From Cymodocea nodosa (taxonomy: Eukaryota; Streptophyta; Magnoliopsida; Alismatales; Cymodoceaceae): a DNA stretch of 64,000 nt. Of the stretch, positions 22,563 through 33,599 are shown one piece after another. The stretch covers positions 11,043,501 through 11,107,500 of the forward strand of contig CM072339.1 in the NCBI GenBank assembly GCA_036874045.1. The letters are read 5' to 3'. The first letter of the stretch is position 1, and every line of letters starts with the position of its first letter. The position numbers were made by a program, and so were the translations under genes. The notes beneath the pieces are model-generated. The model saw only the letters and a program-made list of their open reading frames with translations, was not told the origin of the DNA and ran no database searches.

Positions 22563-22836
22563 AAAATCTCAAACAGGGAGAAATGTTTTAAATTTCGCAA
22601 ATTAGTTTTCTCTGTTTGTAGTTATGAAATTAGTTAGATGAAATATGGTATCGTTATATAATTGCATCTACAATTTCTAAGGAGAATTAAATTGTATATT
22701 ATAATTGAAACCTTGAATAAAATGATTTGATTAAAATAGTGTCTTGACTTGTTTTTAATTTTGAAGTTTCAATTATTGGTTGAAAATATTGAAAAACACA
22801 ATTCACCCCCCTCTTATGTAGCCATTTGATCCTACA

Positions 22837-23665
22837 AACTACAATGTTTTACAACATCAAAAAGGTTTATATACTACCCAACTTAGGGTTAATAAACCTT
22901 TAATTACAATTAAACCATTACAATAGAGAGAAAATGCTTCGGAGAAGGAACTCTCAATTTCGGAGCCTTATCTTCATATCTTTCCAAAATCTGCAACACT
23001 TCGGATAGTTACAGAGCTTAACTATCCGAAGAAAAATCTTCTTTCTTCATTTGTTGTAATGGGTAGTATTGTAGTAGGCTAACTGTATGAAGAGATCTGG
23101 TCTTTCAGATAGTTAGAGACTTAACTGTCCGAAAACCCACTTGCGTCTCTCTTAGTCCATTCAGAAGGTTCTACCGTTAACTATCTAAAAACTGCTTGTC
23201 TTTTAGATAGTTCTTGTCTTAACTATCCGAAAACTCACTTAAGTGCCTCTTCAGTCACTTCAGAAGGTTGTAGCTGTAACCTTTTGAAAAACTCATGACT
23301 TTTGGATAGTTACTGCCTAACTATCCGAAGATCCACTTAAGTCAATGTCTTTTAGATACTTGGCTTCTTAACTATCTGAACATCCACTTAAGTGTTTGAC
23401 TTTCAGATACTTTGCTTCATAACTGTCCGAACATCCACTTAAGTGTCCTTTAAGTCATTCTAGATGGTTAAAGCCAGTAACCCTCTGAAATCTTCTAACT
23501 TTTAGATAGTTAGCTCAAAGCCTTCCAATTGAAATGTTATTTTGGATACTTTGACCTGGTAACCTTCCAAAATCATAAATTTGCCGGAGACTTACTACTA
23601 ACAAGCTTCCGACTGAACCTGAACTTCTTGTGGCATACTCCACACCTATACTACTCGCCCTAACA
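22837..23665 (-). repeat. Element D 3' LTR, truncated by C1
   Basis: It aligns with the 5' LTR from 38353 to 39180 and ends CCTAACA at 23665. About 190 bp of the other end were displaced left by the C1 insertion. It contains an array of TTCGGATAGTTA-type units with their inverse TAACTATCCGAA (about 22990-23580). Confidence 0.88.
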
Positions 23666-23678
23666 ATCTCCCACTTGG
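23666..23678 (-). other. Polypurine tract of element D
   Basis: On the minus strand CCAAGTGGGAGAT directly precedes the 3' LTR. Confidence 0.7.
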
Positions 23679-24476
23679 AGTCTGACATAATGATCAAAGA
23701 AAAAACAATCTCTACTCTTAGCTTACAGATTATTTGCAATAGTAGCTCAAATAAAACATCAACTCCATGTCCCCTTTTTCTTAATTATTTAGGAGACCAA
23801 TTAAGGCCATATAAAGCCCTAATTTCTACAGATTTAGAACTTTAGTTAACATATTTACAACATTTTCAGCACTAACAATCTTCTGCAGATCTAACCTATT
23901 CTACTCTATCTCTTCCTTTACAGAATGAAACCTCATTCTCATATGATTGGACCTTGAATGAAACTTCAGATTTTCAGCTAAATAAATGGCACTTTGGTTG
24001 TCATAAAATAGAATGCTTCTTTTCTGTTTGTGCCATAATTTGGCTAGTACATTCTCTAGCCAGATTCTTTCTTTAGCTGCCTTTACAATTGCAACATATT
24101 CAACTTCTATGGTCGAGAGTGCAACAATACTTTGCAGCTTAGATCTCTAGCTTATTGCAGTACTTCCCATGTAGAAAACATACTCTGAAGTACTTCTACT
24201 TTTATCCAACTCTCTTCCCAAATCAGCATCACAGTAGCCAATCAATTTAACTGGTCCCTTTTTGAAGTTCAGATTACATCTAGGGAATATCTGAGGTATC
24301 TGAGCATCCATAGTACAGCAGACCAATGCTCTGCTCCTGGATCTACCATATATCTACTGACCACTCCCACTGCATGAGATATATCAGGTCTTGTGCATAT
24401 CATGACATCCATTAAACTTCCCACTACTGAAGCATATGGTATTCTGGACATTTTTGTTCTTTCTTCATTAGTCTTA
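23679..24476 (-). pseudogene. pol: Element D RNase H and RT C-terminus
   Basis: The minus-strand frame from 24484 reads SRIPYASVVGSLMDVMICTRPDISH-type sequence, with HAVGVVSRYMVDPGAEHW and LRYLRYSLDVI. It then decays with many stops through recognisable RNase H pieces (a KAAKE-like block, a DNQSAI-like block, HSRSNH-like residues) to about 23866. The final 190 bases are 3' untranslated. The open part runs to the X2 junction at 24477, and the gene resumes at 26663. Confidence 0.78.
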
Positions 24477-26662
24477 TGTAACACTTTTATGTGTTGTTAA
24501 ATTAATGGTAAAAGTACAAATTTTAAATTTATAACCGCAAGTGCACGGTGCCCATTGTAATAAGCATGTGCAAGTACGGGTCGAATCCACAAGGAGTTTG
24601 TCTTAAATAATTTTATTAAAATGATTGTTTGATAAAACATTCACACCATTAAATTTGTAATTAAAACTCTAATCATGTGTAATCAAGTTACAATTTACAA
24701 AAATATAATAAAGATTTCAAAGATAGCATAAAACTTGTTAATTTCTAGAGCTAATAGCTAGAAAACTCAAGAAAATGTTAAGTTCATGTTTCTAGAATCA
24801 CAGAAATTAGTCTGAATTCTAACTCTTCTTCCTTCCAACCTGGACATTAAAAAATCCATAGAAAATATTGGTTGAAAAGGTCATCGAGTTATCTTTATAA
24901 TGACAGTGATTTCCAGGACTAATTCACTCTAAGTTGCTGCCAAAGTCGGATATACAAACAGTGCGCAAAACGATTTTGAAAACTTTCCAAAAATGCGTCA
25001 TTGGTGTAAAAATTATAACTCAATCAAATCTTCATGAAACACCACGAAATCATCGCGCCTTGAAAGATAACTCGTTTCTCTAATCAAGAAAATTTACAGG
25101 AAAACATTTCAGAATGCACAAAAGCAAGGTAATATGAAGGTGTTGAGCACAATTTCTGTCACTCGACCAGTAAAACAGAGTAGATGCTACCTTTGAAATA
25201 ATAATCAAAAAGAAAAAGAAATGCATTCTAAAAAATTCCAACAACACTACATACGTATTGTACACTTAAAGTACTTACAAAAAAAGCTATAACACGACAT
25301 ATAACTCAGAGAAATCAAGTCGTACAACATATAACAAAACGAGGCTCATACAGGAATTTACAGCAACTAGGATATACACGCATTCACAAAGATTAAGAGT
25401 TAGTTTTATTCACAACATTCGCACATTCACATGAAGTAACCATATTCCACGAAATATATTGTAAAACAACTAATATTCTTAAACAAAATCATCATTTAAA
25501 TAACATACTACATGTGCACATAACAAATGAATTAAAAACTTAAATAGTCATACACATATGATATGAAAATTTGATATTCAAGTATGAGGATCTCTCTTCT
25601 CCAATATACCTTTGAGTTCTCCACCTTTCTTCAAGCACGAGCTCTCTTTCAACCTTGAATCACGTCACACCAACACACCACAGGGTTGTCACCACCTGTA
25701 ACACATCCAAAAGAGGTCTCTAGGGTTGCTTTGAAGTGGTGGTTGTACGTCTTCAACCACTTCCAATATATATGAATTTGTTGGCTTTCCTCTCAATTTT
25801 GATGCTTCCTATTACCTCATCTTGAAGATCACGTCCCAAGCTCTTCCAATGCTTCACACGTGCCTCTAATACCACCGATTTCACCCATGGAGGTCCTTTC
25901 ATATGTCGGCTTGGAGTGGAGAGAAGGAGGTCTTCTAGTATGAGGGGGAAGACGTCTAGCTCACCAATCTTGGAGGAGAGCTCGTCCACAACCTTGGCTG
26001 GAAGAAGGGAGGACGAAATTTTTCTTTGGAGTTCTTTTCTTGGTCCTTTGCGTGGAGGAGAAAGGAGATGATCTCTTTCCTTGGTCGGCCATCCACTTTT
26101 CTCTTCTCTTGTCATTCATCTATGGAAAGAATTCAAACTCCTTCCAATTGAGACCTTCTAATTTAGGCAAGTTTTAATCATTGATTGATTGATTGATGGA
26201 TTGATTTGGAGTTTGAATTGGACAACCATGAGTTGTTGATTTCCCATGATTTAATCCAAGGATCCACGTCCTCACCTATTATCAACAACTCAAACATAAC
26301 ATTAAATGCATATGCACATTACACATAAATTGCTACTCAATTATAAAGCAAAAAATGAAATGTGCATAATATATTGCTTGCTCAATTGAGGATTATTTGA
26401 TTTCATATCTTAATGATAATTCTTTTAAGATATGCATGAAATCAATATATAAATTACTTATATTTACACATGGGCTAATTGACTAGGTGCTAATTTAATA
26501 AAGGATAAATTTGTGCATTATTGATTATTTAACCAATAAAACATGCATAGTTCTAAAATATGATTGTCATGTAATCTTTCATAAGAACATATATAATGAT
26601 GACTTATAATCCTTAATATGCATGAATTAACATATATAAAATGCACAAATTGATACTTTACA
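24477..26662. mobile_element. Element X2: complete solo-LTR-like element
   Basis: It is 2186 bp, starts TGTAACAC, ends TTTACA, and has perfect TCTTA duplications at 24472-24476 and 26663-26667. It splits the RT of D. It aligns with X1 throughout. It lacks terminal direct repeats, PBS, PPT and pol, which argues for a solo LTR. A minus-strand frame of 120 codons (25753-26115) has no recognised domain; its partner in X1 is shorter. The flanks of this copy prove the full extent of the family. Confidence 0.88.
24531..24596 (+). other. Conserved block near the left end of X2, Pol III box-like
   Basis: It contains ACCGCAAGTGCACGG, about 30 bp later GGGTCGAATCCAC, then AAGGAG. It is the cleaner of the two copies; X1 differs by a few transitions. 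I recognise the general pattern from other plant LTRs but cannot name the family. Confidence 0.4.
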
Positions 26663-27412
26663 TCTTAGCTAACTAATCTTTAGACAACTTGAAATGGGGA
26701 CCGAGAGGAAGTTTAATTTTGCTCTCATTTGAGATGTTAAATCTCCTAAGTACCTTTTCTAAGTACTTCTTTTGATTTAATCTCAATGTGCCTACCATTC
26801 TATCTTGGTGATTCTCATACCCAAGATTTGCTTGGCTTCTCCCATATCTTTCATGTCAAATTCTTTTGACAATTGTTTCTTTAATTGCTTAATCTATTCC
26901 ATACTTGAACAAGCAATTAACATATCATCTACATAAATCAGTAGAATAATGAAGCAATTATTAAACAGTTTTATGTAGCAACAATAATCTGTATTGCATC
27001 TTTTGAAGCCTAGGGTACAAATAAAAGTATCAAATTTCTTGTACCATTGTCTTAGTGTTTGCTTCAAACCATACAGACTTTTCAACAATCTACATACTAT
27101 CTTTCTTTTCTTGCCAATTACTGCAAATCCTTATGGCTACATCATGTAGAGTTCTTCCAGCAAATCTCCATGTAGGAATGTTGTCTTTACATCCATTTGC
27201 TCCAAGAACAAATTTTCTGCAACAACAATGCTTAAGACTATTCTTATAGTATTCATCTTCACAATTGGAGAGAATACTTTACTATAGTCTATATCTTGAA
27301 TTTGCTGAAAACCCTTGACTACAAGTCTAGCTTTATATTTCTTGTTACCATCTAGTTGTTCTTTCATCTTGAACACCCACTTATTTCCTTGGATTTTCTT
27401 TCCTTCTAGCAA
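26663..27412 (-). pseudogene. pol: Element D reverse transcriptase
   Basis: On the minus strand the order is GNKWVFKMKEQLDGNKKYKA, RLVVKGFQQIQDIDY, MDVKTTFLHGDLLEELYM, KSLYGLKQTLRQWYKKFDTF, YVDD (minus strand of 26924-26935), then FDMKDMGEAKQILGMRI and a decayed stretch to the X2 junction. Stops occur after LYMM and near 26800. The catalytic Asp pair is intact. RT copies element RNA, but this copy is interrupted by X2 and stops. Confidence 0.85.
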
Positions 27413-27806
27413 AGTTCACTCCCCAGTTTTATTCTTCTCTAGGGATTTCATTTCTTCTTTCATTGCTAACTCCTATTTATGTGCATCACTTGCATAGATT
27501 GCTTCCTGATATGTTTCAGGTTCACCATCATTCATTAGCAACAGATAATTAAATGATGGTACATACCTTTCTAGTTGTTTGAAACCATCATTCTTTCATC
27601 CTAAACACCCACTTATTTCCTAGGATTTTCTTTCCTTCTAGTAATGAAGTTAGCTCTCAAGTTTTATTCTTCTCTAGGGATTTCATTTCTTCTTTCATTG
27701 CTAACTCCCATTTATGTTCATCACTTGCACAGATTGCTTCCTGATATGTTTCAGGTTCACCATCATTCATCAGCAACACATAATTAAATGATGGTACATA
27801 CCTTTT
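27351..27806. repeat. Tandem duplication inside the D RT/linker region
   Basis: 27351-27570 and 27571-27806 are imperfect direct copies. Each runs from CTAGTTGTT...CTTTCATC to GATGGTACATACCTTT, encoding the linker and the first RT block twice. The second copy carries a small insert near its start (GAAACCATCA). The copies differ by scattered transitions and small changes, so the duplication is not an assembly repeat of identical sequence. Confidence 0.85.
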
Positions 27807-28945
27807 TGGTTTTCTGGAAACCCTTCCAGATCTTCTAAGTTGTCTAGTGACAACTTCATCTTCTTGATCATCTAGATGTTCTTGTTGTTTAGGCTCTTGA
27901 AGTTGAATTTCTTCTACAGGTTCCTTTTGAAGTTGTCTAACGTCATTATTTAGATTGATCTCAGCAGTACTTTTAAACTAAAGCTCTAACTGTTGTTCAT
28001 CTACACTTTCTTTGTGCTTGTACATCTTGGATTCAATAAAGGTGACATCTTTTGCACGGATTATTTTCTTGGTTTCTTCTACCCAAAATTTGTAACCAAA
28101 ATAATCTTTACCATAGCCAATGAAATAACACTTCCGTGATTTTGAATCCAACTTGTCTCTTTTGTCACTATTCAAGTGGACAAATGATTTAGATCCAAAG
28201 ATTTTTAAGTGAGCATAGTTGACCTCTTTCCTAGTCCACAATTCTTCAAGGTTTTTGAGTGCCAATGGGACAGATGATCCTCTATTTATTAGATAGGCAA
28301 CTGTATTGATAGCTTCTACCCAGAATGTCTTGAGAAAACCTACATGTAGCCTCATGCATCTTGCCCGTTCATTTAAGGTATTGTTCATCCTTTCAGCAAC
28401 TCCATTTTGTTGTGGAGTTCCAACTACAGTCATTTGCCTTCTAATCCCTTGCTCCTCATAGTAGACTTTAAATTCATGACTATCATATTCTCCTCCATTA
28501 TCTGACTTGATGGATTTCATTTTTCTTCCACTCTGATTTTCCACTTCTGCCTTTTATTTCTTGAAAACTTGGAAAACTTCAGACTTCTATTTTAGAAAAT
28601 AAATCCATACCTTCCTAGTACTATCATCAATGAAGGTGACATAATAGAGAGCACATTCTAAAGAATTGATAGGGGTAGGCCCCCACACATCCATGTGAAC
28701 CAGCTCCAATTTCTATGACTTTAGATCATGAGGAGTCTTGGCAAAGCTGACTTTCTTCTGCTTTCCCTCAATGCAGTCCTCACATATCCCTAAATTAACA
28801 TTTTTCAACTTAGGGATTTTCCCTTCTGCCACTAAAACCTTTAGTCCATTCTCACTAAGGTGTCCTAGTCTTTTATGCCATAAGTCAATGTCTTCAGTAT
28901 CACTGACTACTGCAATAGTGTCATCTTGATTTGATGTCAAATATA
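27807..28945 (-). pseudogene. pol: Element D integrase
   Basis: The minus strand encodes DLWHKRLGHLSENGLKVL...CEDCIEGKQKKVSFAK, a complete HHCC finger (28713-28940). It continues with HMDVWGPTP, KSDNGGEYDSHEFK and GVAERMNNTLNERAR, giving all three DDE positions. LKIFGSKSFVHL and GYKFWVEETKKIIRAKDVTF form the C-terminal block. Stops near 28711, 28590 and 28550 break the core. The stretch 27978-28544 is open for 188 codons. Integrase would join the cDNA to host DNA. Confidence 0.86.
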
Positions 28946-28958
28946 AGGTGCCAATCCT

Positions 28959-30104
28959 CTAACTTGAGGCAACGATTCTTGCACCTTTGGTTACCTTCCA
29001 TTTGCCTACACCAAAGGCAATTTGGTAACCATCATTATCTAGGGAACTTATGGAAATTAATTGTTTTGCAAGATCAGGAACATATCTGACTTCCTGCAAT
29101 TTCCATATCCCTTGTTTTGTTTTAATGTGTACCTCTCCTTTTCCCAACACATCCAAGCTTGTGTTGTAAGCTAGGTACACTTTCTTCACAAGAGTTGCAT
29201 GATAATTGTGCAACAAATCTTTCCTATAGGTAGTGTGGAATGAAGCTCCTGAGTCTAGTACCCATGAGTCAATCAAACTGTCCACACAGCATACTAGGGC
29301 ATCATCTGAATTGTAGGAGATAACATTTGCACCTGCTCCTTCTGATTCCTTCCCTTTGCTATCTTTCTTGGGAGCCTTACACTTTGACTTGAAGTGCCCC
29401 CATTTATTATAGTTCCAACATTTAATATCTAATCTCACCTTACTAGTACCTTTGAACTTTGACCTTCCTTTGGATTTAAATTGTTTTGATTTACTTCTCC
29501 CTCTACTTTCAATACTAAGGGTAAAAGTTGAAGCTGACAATTCACTTTTCCTATGAATGTCCTCACTTAAAATTAAATCTCGGATGTCACTCATTTTAAG
29601 CTTTTCATGACTTAGTGAATTACTTACACTAGTCACGACAAGAGACCAACTTTTTGGTAATGAGGATAATAAAATCAAGGCCCTGACTTCATCATCAAAT
29701 ACTATATATACTAAATGCAGTTGATTCAAAATAGTATTTAACTCATTAACATGGTCTATAACATTTCCACTTTCAAGCAATTTCAGATTGAATAATCTAT
29801 GCATGAGAAATACCTTATTGGCGGTTGATGGCTTCTCATACATGTTGGACAATGCTTTCATTAAGTCAGTTGTTTTCTCCTTAGCAACATTTGAATGAAC
29901 ATTCCTCGCTAGTGACAACTTGATGAGACCTAGAGCTTTCCTATCCAACAACTCCCACTCTTCTTGATCCATCTTCTCTAGTTTTCTTCCGAACAAAGGT
30001 TGATGAAGATCCTTCTGATATAAATAGTCTTTTATCTAAGACCTCTAGTATTTGAAATTTTTTCCATCAAACTTCTTGATCCTGAACTTTCTATCATCTG
30101 CCAT
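28959..30104 (-). pseudogene. gag: Element D gag and protease
   Basis: The minus-strand ATG at 30104 starts MADDRKFRIKKFDGKNF. Two early stops fall within the first 25 codons, and then the frame is open from 29996 for 345 codons. The capsid part has EEWELLDRKALGLIKLSL and SSLPKSWSLVVTSVSNSLSH. The zinc knuckle CWNYNKWGHFKSKC has its second Cys changed to Tyr. The protease active site reads WVLDSGASFHTT (near 29240-29275, minus), intact at DSGA. The gene start lies just 18 bp from the solo S LTR, which separates it from its PBS and 5' LTR. Confidence 0.86.
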
Positions 30105-30660
30105 TCTATTAAATTGAAAAAATGTTGAGTATTTTGTTTTGATGTTGTGTGTTGAATGAAAGTATTCATATTTACTCAATTACTATTGCTTGTGAAAAGA
30201 AATTAAAAACATCAATTAATACAGAAAAAGGTTATTGATATAAATAATTGTTTGTATTGGATCTGAAATTATACTAAGTTAATAACTAGTTGTTTCCTTG
30301 CATTAAATTCTCATTTAACTAAACGTTAAGTTAACATGTGTTTTTATTGAAAAACATGATATGTTTTAAAGTTATATTTTTTGTATCATGAACAGTGCAC
30401 GTTTAGACAACTCGTTAAGTTAGAGTGTTATTTGTATAAAGATCACGTGAGAACTCGTTAAGTTAGTGAGTAAAAGAAGAGATGAACTTGCTAAGTTAGT
30501 GTTGTACACATGGTGAATTAAAAGTTACGAATGTTATACTGTATCACGTGAGGTACACATGTTTAACTGATTAAGTTAACATAACTAAACACGTTGAGTT
30601 GCTATATTGAACACTAAGGCAACGTGTTAGGTTAGCGTTATAAACTTAAGTTGTTATTAT

Positions 30661-32634
30661 TGTTAGGATCGGTAGACTCACCAGAGAGGGGGTGAATGGT
30701 GAATGTGTGTAATTTTTTATATTCTTTTGATTGTTGAATCAAATGATTCAACATAAATGAAATGAGATGAAACTAAACGAATGCAAAGTAGTAAAAAAAG
30801 ATAACACACAACAAGTTTTAGGTGGTTCACCAACTTGGCTAGTCCACCCCCAAGATTCACTTAAGCTTCACTAAGTGTTTCAACACTTACACACTTGCTT
30901 TCAGGTCAAAGCAAGAACCAACAACATAGAAGTTTTCAGGTATAAACTTTAGTAAACCAACCTCTAGAGTTTTCAGGTCGAAACTCAAACCAACAACTGA
31001 ATGTAGCTTTCAAGTTGAAGCCATGAACCAACAGCTTGAATCTTTCAATCAGAGTTTTGGCGCACAGAACTTTTTCTGCAGTAGATCTTTTGAATAAGCT
31101 TGACTTTTGCAGACTTGAGTGTAATTGAAAATAAAGTGTAGCTCAATGTGTATTGTATATACGTTTTTCTGTCTATTATCCTCTCTTAAACTCCTCATAT
31201 TTATACCAAAGGTATAACGAATATATTTTTTTCTTAACAAATGTGTTCTGTTGTACTTGCTAAATAATCAGACCTAAATATGGTAAGTTACCATTCTGTC
31301 TGATGTTTAGTAAGTAACCTTCCGAAAATCTCAGGCTTTCGGATAGTTATAAAAATAACTTATCGAAAAACATCCATAACTTACCGATTCATCACTCATA
31401 TTTTGTTATCTAAGTCACGTGAGGAATTTAAGTTGCTCACGTGTAATGACAAGTGTTCAGAGTCTTATATTTAACTTACCGAAAAGAGCTCCTGACTTTC
31501 GGATAGTTAACTACTGTAACTCTCTGAACTTTCATTTAAGTGTCCGACAACTGTCCCTCTAAAACTGCATGTGCATAAAATCATAACTTACGTTTCGGAT
31601 AGTTAATATTTTAACTCACCAAAACCTTCCCATTTTTTGGATAGTTATCTTTCTAACTCTTCAAAAACCCATTTGACCATCTGTCTGGAATTCTGCACAT
31701 GGGAATTTCATTGACATAAGTTTTGGATGGTTAAACCGTAACTCATCGAAACTCTCTTGAAATTTCAGATAGTTATCTTTCTAACTCTCCGAAAAACCCA
31801 TTTGAACATCTGTTTAGAATTCTGCACGTGGGAAATTCACTGACTTAATTTTCGGATGGTTAAACCATAACTCATCGAAACTCTCTTGAGATTTTGGATA
31901 GTTATCTTTCTAACTCTCCGAAAACTTAAATGATCTTCTTTTTGGAATTTTGCATGTGGTGATTTCAATAACTTAAGTTTCGGATAGTTAAACTGTAACT
32001 TACTGAAACTCTCTTTGAAAATTCGGATAGTTATCTAACTCTCCGATTTTCCCTTTTAAGCTTTTCAACTGCCGGCTTTTTCATTTTGCACGTTCGAAAA
32101 AAGATGACTTAAGTTCTAGAAAGTTATACCTGTAACTCTCCAAAAAACTTGAATAGTTATCTAACTCTCTAAAAGAAAACTCAGATAGTTATCTAACTCT
32201 CCAAAAAGTCCTTTAAGATTCTGTTTTGTATTTCTGCACGTGGTTAATTGAAAGACTTAAGTTTCGGATAGTTAGCCTTTCTAACTTTTTGATTTTCCTT
32301 TTTCTTTCAGATAGTTATCTCTATAACTCTTCAATCTTTCAACTAACTTAATTGTCTGATTAAATAACTCTTCGAAGGCTTTGAAAAATCGGATAGTTAT
32401 CCTTCTAACTGTTCGATGAACTTGCTGCTGTTTTACTCTTTAGATACTTGGACCTGTAACTATCCGATTTTCCTGTATCTTTAAAGCAGTATTTTCTGGA
32501 ACTTTTTCCATCTGTTCGTTTGCTTGGAAATTGTTTTATCTGCCTTTTGATCTAATGCTACACAGACTTATTTATGAAATACAATATGTTTCCTCACATA
32601 GGTTTTTCATTATCAAAATACTTGGGTTCTAACA
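30661..32634 (-). repeat. Element E 3' LTR (1974 bp)
   Basis: It pairs with 35202-37138. From about 31310 to 32470 it holds a dozen or more GGATAGTTA units alternating with TAACTCTCCGAA-like inverse units, forming many short hairpins. A minus-strand TATA box (TATAAATA) is at 31198-31205, and G-box palindromes (TCACGTGA type) lie near 31430. A segment of about 36 bp near 30970-31010 is absent from the 5' LTR. Confidence 0.9.
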
Positions 32635-33040
32635 ATCTCCCCCATTTTGATAATGACAAAAATCGTTACATTTATTTACATGTATTTCACTCCCTAGTGT
32701 ATTTCTATACATTCAGTCACACAGAGAACTAAATAACAAGATTTTATCAAGACTATACTGACAAGGAGGGATTCCTCCCCCTGACTTTGTGTTGTCTTCT
32801 CCCCCTATCTGTGTGTTGAGCTTTTCTTTACCTTTTAATAATTCTCTTTTAGTTCTTGCTGGAAATACTGTAAGTGACCATATACTTCACTAATTTCTAG
32901 ATTCTTCTCCCCCTTTTTGTCATTATATAAAAAGGTGAGGACTGTAAAACTAATATTGAATATATCCTACACGAGTATAAGTTAGCAGAAAACAAGCTCC
33001 CATATGGTGAGCTTGAAGAAGAATAAAATATTTAAAGATC
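32635..33040 (-). other. Multiple polypurine tracts and 3' untranslated region of E
   Basis: On the minus strand, purine tracts AATGGGGGAGAT (abutting the LTR at 32635), GGGGGAGGAAT (near 32775), GGGGGAGAA (near 32800) and AAAAAGGGGGAGAA (near 32908) occur in about 280 bp. This repeats the multi-PPT layout of C1 and C3. No ORF is present. Confidence 0.65.
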
Positions 33041-33553
33041 TTATAAAGAACATATGCCTAGATTTCTTCTAATATGATTAAACATTGATTCATTTAAAGG
33101 TTTGGTGAAAATATCTGCAAGTTGATTTTCTGTTGGCACAAACTTAAGTGAGATGCTCCTTTTTTCCACATGATCTCTCAAAAAATGATGTCTGATCTCA
33201 ATATGCTTGCCTCTGGAATGAAGTACTGTATTCTTAGATAGACTGATTGCACTACTGTTATCACAAAAAATGATTGAATTTTGAATTTTTAGTCTGTAAT
33301 CTGCTAGAGTTTGCTGCATCCAAAGGATTTGAGCACAACACAATCCTACTGCAATATACTCGGCTTCAGTAGTAGATAAAGCTATACAATTTTGTTTCCT
33401 ACTAAACCAAGAGATTAAAGAATTTCCAAGTAATTGACAAATACCACTAGTGCTTTTTCTGTCAGATTTGCTGCCTGCATAATCTGCATTATAGCCTGTT
33501 AAAATCAAATTACTGTCAGTTGAGTAGAATAGTCTGAAATCTTTTGTCAACAC
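33041..33553 (-). pseudogene. pol: Element E RNase H fragment
   Basis: An open frame of 170 codons on the minus strand covers only the end of pol. Motifs are SKSDRKSTSGICQLLGNSLI, ALSTTEAEYIAVGLCCAQIL, DNSSAISLSKNT and HSRGKHIEIRHHFLRDHV, with TKPLNESMFNHIRRNLGICS at the end. It is closely related to the S-family RNase H, so E belongs to the SIRE branch. The upstream RT, IN and protease are missing, and the fragment sits about 45 bp from the gag remnant. Confidence 0.88.
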
Positions 33554-33599
33554 AATCCATTTAGTTGAACGTGCTTGAAACTCCTTGTCACCCTATAAA

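Larger units (their letters stand above)
11327..22836 (+). mobile_element. Element C1: SIRE-type copia (S family), 5' end missing
   Basis: C1 resumes in gag right after A. It continues through protease, integrase, RT/RNase H (to 15399), a spacer, the 3' accessory ORF (16983-19255), several polypurine tracts and a 3' LTR starting at 19704 and ending at 22836. After its end the sequence AACTACAATG continues the LTR of D, so C1 inserted into D's 3' LTR (predicted duplication AACTA). The 3' LTR is split by a solo LTR of the same family. The RNase H blocks and the pol-accessory ORF-PPT layout match C2 and C3, and fit the Sirevirus lineage. Confidence 0.9.
19704..22836 (+). repeat. Element C1 3' LTR, split by a solo LTR
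   Basis: It begins TGTTGAGTATTTTG and ends TTGATCCTACA at 22836. Without the insert and its duplicated site it is about 1585 bp (19704-20187 and 21736-22836). It holds many CGTTRAGTTA copies and a GAA microsatellite at 22533-22562. The downstream neighbour is the LTR of D. Confidence 0.88.

Noticed and set aside
24531..24596. Possible tRNA gene in X
   Set aside because: Only a B-box-like word and a weak A-box-like word are seen; no acceptor, D or anticodon stem can be paired.
31310..32470. MicroRNA precursors from the hairpin array
   Set aside because: Arms of about 12-13 bp are too short and too many. They are better read as repeated LTR palindromes; phased precursors cannot be shown.
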